Assembly (NCBI GenBank): GCA_905478325.1
Contig: CAJQIB010000009.1
Location: 1 to 64,000 of the forward strand
Reading direction: 5' to 3'
Length of the DNA stretch: 64,000 nucleotides
Source of the DNA: an uncultured Flavobacteriales bacterium
Lineage (GTDB): Bacteria > Bacteroidota > Bacteroidia > Flavobacteriales_D > Sanyastnellaceae
Shown here: positions 62,470 to 64,000 of the stretch, one piece after another
How positions within the stretch are numbered: position 1 is the first letter of the stretch
Layout: every line of letters begins with the position of its first letter
The notes under the pieces: generated by a model
What the model was told of the DNA's origin: nothing
Databases searched by the model: none
Seen by the model: the letters and a program-made list of their open reading frames with translations, nothing else
Position numbers and translations under genes: made by a program

Positions 62470-63024
62470 TCACACCTCATTCCACTTCGGACATGCTTTG
62501 AGCACTTTCGGATAGATTGAACACGTGGCCATGTGCGCGCCAGGCAGGTAGCCGGTGCTCATCAAAAACTCGTTGGTGATTTCTCCTCCTGTAAACTTGA
62601 AGGTCTTCTTGAACAGCTTCACCCAGTCCTGCAATGGCAAGGGATGGTGGTGTGCCAACCAGTGCTGAAACGATCCAAACGATTCCTGCAGCGCGCAAAT
62701 TTGATTGGCATTGTATATGGCGGCGTGGACCTTGAGCTTGTTGCGAATGATGCCCGCGTCTTGCAATAGACGTTCCACATCCGCGTCGCCGTATTGGGCA
62801 ACTTCTTGAATACTAAAATTGGAATAGGCCATTCGGAAGTTGTCTTGCTTGTTCAAAATGGTTGTCCAAGACAAGCCCGCTTGGTTGATCTCCAAAACCA
62901 AGCGGCAGAACAGCTCATCATCCGAGTCAATCGGAAAACCATAGTGCTGATCATGGTAAATGCGGTGCGCATTGTCCTCCTCCAAGGAATCAACAAACTG
63001 GCAATATGAGGTTGGTTTTTCCAT
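62470..63024 (-). CDS. tag: DNA-3-methyladenine glycosylase I
   Basis: 184-residue base-excision enzyme that removes 3-methyladenine from DNA. Motifs: YHDQHYGFPIDSDDELFCRL, EINQAGLSWTTILNKQDNFR, AGIIRNKLKVHAAIYNANQI and the C-terminal zinc motif GAHMATCSIYP. With Cys and His at the N-terminus (SYCQF and RIYHDQ), the usual Cys-His-His-Cys zinc set is present. ATG 63024 is chosen because a promoter box at 63061-63068 rules out the upstream TTG at 63063; GTG 63045 is possible. Convergent with the hydrolase gene, 9 bp apart, with no terminator seen. Confidence 0.92.
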   Translation of the reverse strand: MEKPTSYCQFVDSLEEDNAHRIYHDQHYGFPIDSDDELFCRLVLEINQAGLSWTTILNKQDNFRMAYSNFSIQEVAQYGDADVERLLQDAGIIRNKLKVHAAIYNANQICALQESFGSFQHWLAHHHPLPLQDWVKLFKKTFKFTGGEITNEFLMSTGYLPGAHMATCSIYPKVLKACPKWNEV

Positions 63025-63060
63025 CAAGCAGTCATCGCTATTCACGCGACATTCAATGAA

Positions 63061-63068
63061 CAAACATA
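63061..63068 (-). promoter_or_regulatory. Predicted -7 element of tag
   Basis: TATGTTTG on the minus strand exactly matches TAnnTTTG, 36 nt upstream of the ATG at 63024. Confidence 0.5.
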
Positions 63069-63233
63069 CTTGAAGTACAAGTTCATCTTTATGTTCAACT
63101 TGGAATCCCTCTTGAACGAAAGAGTAAAAAGTAAATGAAGTTTATCCCGCGGTGAATCGTAGCTTCGTCCTCACCACGGTCAATCGGCCTTGTTTAATTG
63201 CTTGGCATCAACAATCCTGAAATTCAAATCACA

Positions 63234-63578
63234 ATGGAAAACATATCCATCTTAGCACAGCTCATCATTGCAGCATCCATCATTATTGTCTGGGTATTTC
63301 GATACGACAACATTGTTTTGGAGTTTAAGCAATATGGCATTTCGGATCTCGTCAGAAATGGTGTCGGCGCTTCCAAAATAGCCCTCGCAACCACTTTGGC
63401 TCTTGGCGTTGCTTACGACGTACCTGTAGTAGCTGCTTCTTTATGCATGGCCTTTTTGATGATCTGCGCTCAAGCATGTCACGTCAAAGTGAAAAATCCT
63501 TTGAAGAAATACGTGCCGTCCGCTTTGCTTTTGTTGTTGTGCTTGTTTGTGGCAGCCTTCAACTACGGCTTGATCTAA
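63234..63578 (+). CDS. DoxX-like small membrane protein 1
   Basis: 114-residue protein with about four transmembrane segments (LAQLIIAASIIIVWVF; ALATTLALGVAYDVPVVAAS; CMAFLMICAQACHV; SALLLLLCLFVAAFNYGL). The pattern FRYDNIVLEFKQYGISDLVR between the first two helices is typical of DoxX-like proteins, whose exact role is unclear. It lies 3 bp before a second, related gene. The region 63069-63233 upstream shows no recognisable element. Confidence 0.7.
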   Translation: MENISILAQLIIAASIIIVWVFRYDNIVLEFKQYGISDLVRNGVGASKIALATTLALGVAYDVPVVAASLCMAFLMICAQACHVKVKNPLKKYVPSALLLLLCLFVAAFNYGLI

Positions 63579-63581
63579 GCA

Positions 63582-63920
63582 ATGGATATTCACCTGATTA
63601 CGCTTCTTTTTTCGGCAGTTTCTTTTATTGTTTATGGAGTCAACTCCTTCTTTTCTAAGCGAATGATTTCGGAATACGAGAAGTGGGGTTTTAAAAACCA
63701 ACGCATTCTACTCGCCTGTTGTCAATTGTTAGGTGGTCTCGGCTTACTTGTTGGACTGGTTGTTCCCTTGATGCTTTCAGTCGCCTCTTTTTTGCTGATG
63801 TGCATGATGCTGACAGCCGTTTTTGTCAGAATTAAACTCAAGGAGAACGTCATCAAAATGCTGCCAGCAATGCTTTACGTGGTGGTCAACCTCTTCATTT
63901 TCTACCATTCCGTCGTTTAG
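63582..63920 (+). CDS. DoxX-like small membrane protein 2
   Basis: 112-residue protein with four transmembrane segments (HLITLLFSAVSFIVYGVNSF; LLGGLGLLVGLVVPLMLSV; LLMCMMLTAVFVRIKL; YVVVNLFIFYHSV). MISEYEKWGFKNQRILLACC matches the DoxX-like family loop between helices 1 and 2. It is the tandem partner of the preceding gene. Its stop overlaps, on the opposite strand, a probable gene end by 3 nt or so. Confidence 0.7.
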   Translation: MDIHLITLLFSAVSFIVYGVNSFFSKRMISEYEKWGFKNQRILLACCQLLGGLGLLVGLVVPLMLSVASFLLMCMMLTAVFVRIKLKENVIKMLPAMLYVVVNLFIFYHSVV

Positions 63921-64000
63921 GTCAACGTCAGGGTGTAGAGCAAGCTACGCTTTCGGCACAGTCCGTCCCTGAACACCGATGACCCGCGCGCGGCCTGACT
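63917..64000 (-). CDS. Probable 3' end of a gene, cut by window edge
   Basis: The minus strand is open from the window edge to a TAA at 63917-63919, encoding 27 residues (SQAARGSSVFRDGLCRKRSL, then LYTLTLT). The stop overlaps that of the convergent DoxX-like gene, an arrangement seen elsewhere in this window. The sequence reads like a genuine C-terminus, but the family cannot be named from so short a piece. Confidence 0.4.
   Translation of the reverse strand, partial: SQAARGSSVFRDGLCRKRSLLYTLTLT

Overview
This 64-kb window is chromosomal DNA from a member of the Bacteroidota, probably close to the Flavobacteriales. The evidence is a SprA translocon protein, a PorP/SprF-family protein, several proteins ending in type IX secretion (T9SS) sorting domains, DUF6029 and DUF4258 proteins, a short AtpC, few Shine-Dalgarno-like sites, and TAnnTTTG/TAnnTTCG promoter elements. 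Base composition is moderate and even. I saw no integrase, transposase, CRISPR array, rRNA or tRNA, so this is ordinary chromosome rather than a mobile island.

Layout. 1-2395 (-): secreted protein, cut by the left edge. 2482-5754 (-): AddA-like helicase-nuclease. 5855-8252 (+): MbnP-like copper lipoprotein, its di-haem partner MbnH, and a YkgJ cysteine-cluster protein. 8299-15308 (+): a giant PKD-repeat type B T9SS substrate followed by PorP/SprF. 15396-16718 (-): MurB with an extra N-terminal domain. 16804-21815 (+): TPR protein, AddB-like nuclease, flippase. 21855-24216 (-): nadC, yihY, DUF2147. 24267 (+): rlmH. 24810-26550 (-): atpD-atpC. 26634-29402 (+): ribF, LRR protein, pnuC, NadR-type kinase. 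29392-41337 (-): maeB-ruvA-sprA-gcvH-vanZ-tonB, one long same-strand run. 41403-49299: T9SS-tailed protein, then TlpA, DUF6029, two tandem thioredoxin/T9SS paralogues, an Omp28-like lipoprotein and a small beta-barrel. 49328-54312 (-): M20 dipeptidase, LEA-like lipoprotein, Asp-box propeller protein. 54438-55652 (+): proline dehydrogenase. 55654-57948 (-): TonB-dependent receptor. 58087-58197 (-): orphan T9SS tail. 58363-58797 (-): DUF4258. 58855-61264 (+): MacB/Lol-type ABC transporter with DUF3299. 61321-62460 (+): cutinase-like hydrolase with a T9SS tail. 62470-63024 (-): DNA-3-methyladenine glycosylase I. 63234-63920 (+): two DoxX-like membrane proteins. A probable gene end runs off the right edge.

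How the genes work together. Much of the window serves protein export to the cell surface: SprA and PorP/SprF are machinery, and at least five genes encode T9SS cargo. Several cargo and periplasmic proteins carry CxxC thioredoxin sites, while the giant PKD protein has about two cysteines per repeat, which suggests envelope disulfide chemistry. MbnP/MbnH, the TonB receptor and perhaps the ABC-DUF3299 cassette point to metal handling. ribF, nadC, pnuC and the NadR-type kinase form a loose flavin/NAD group.

The most notable sequence-level observations are a promoter box lying exactly 4 nt upstream of several start codons (predicted leaderless mRNAs), a nearly identical 507-bp tandem duplication inside the PKD gene, an added N-terminal domain on MurB, a glycine-rich insert in SprA, and two strong intergenic palindromes. 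No completely unknown multi-gene system is evident. The surface thiol-redox cluster and the ABC-DUF3299 cassette are the best candidates for under-described biology.
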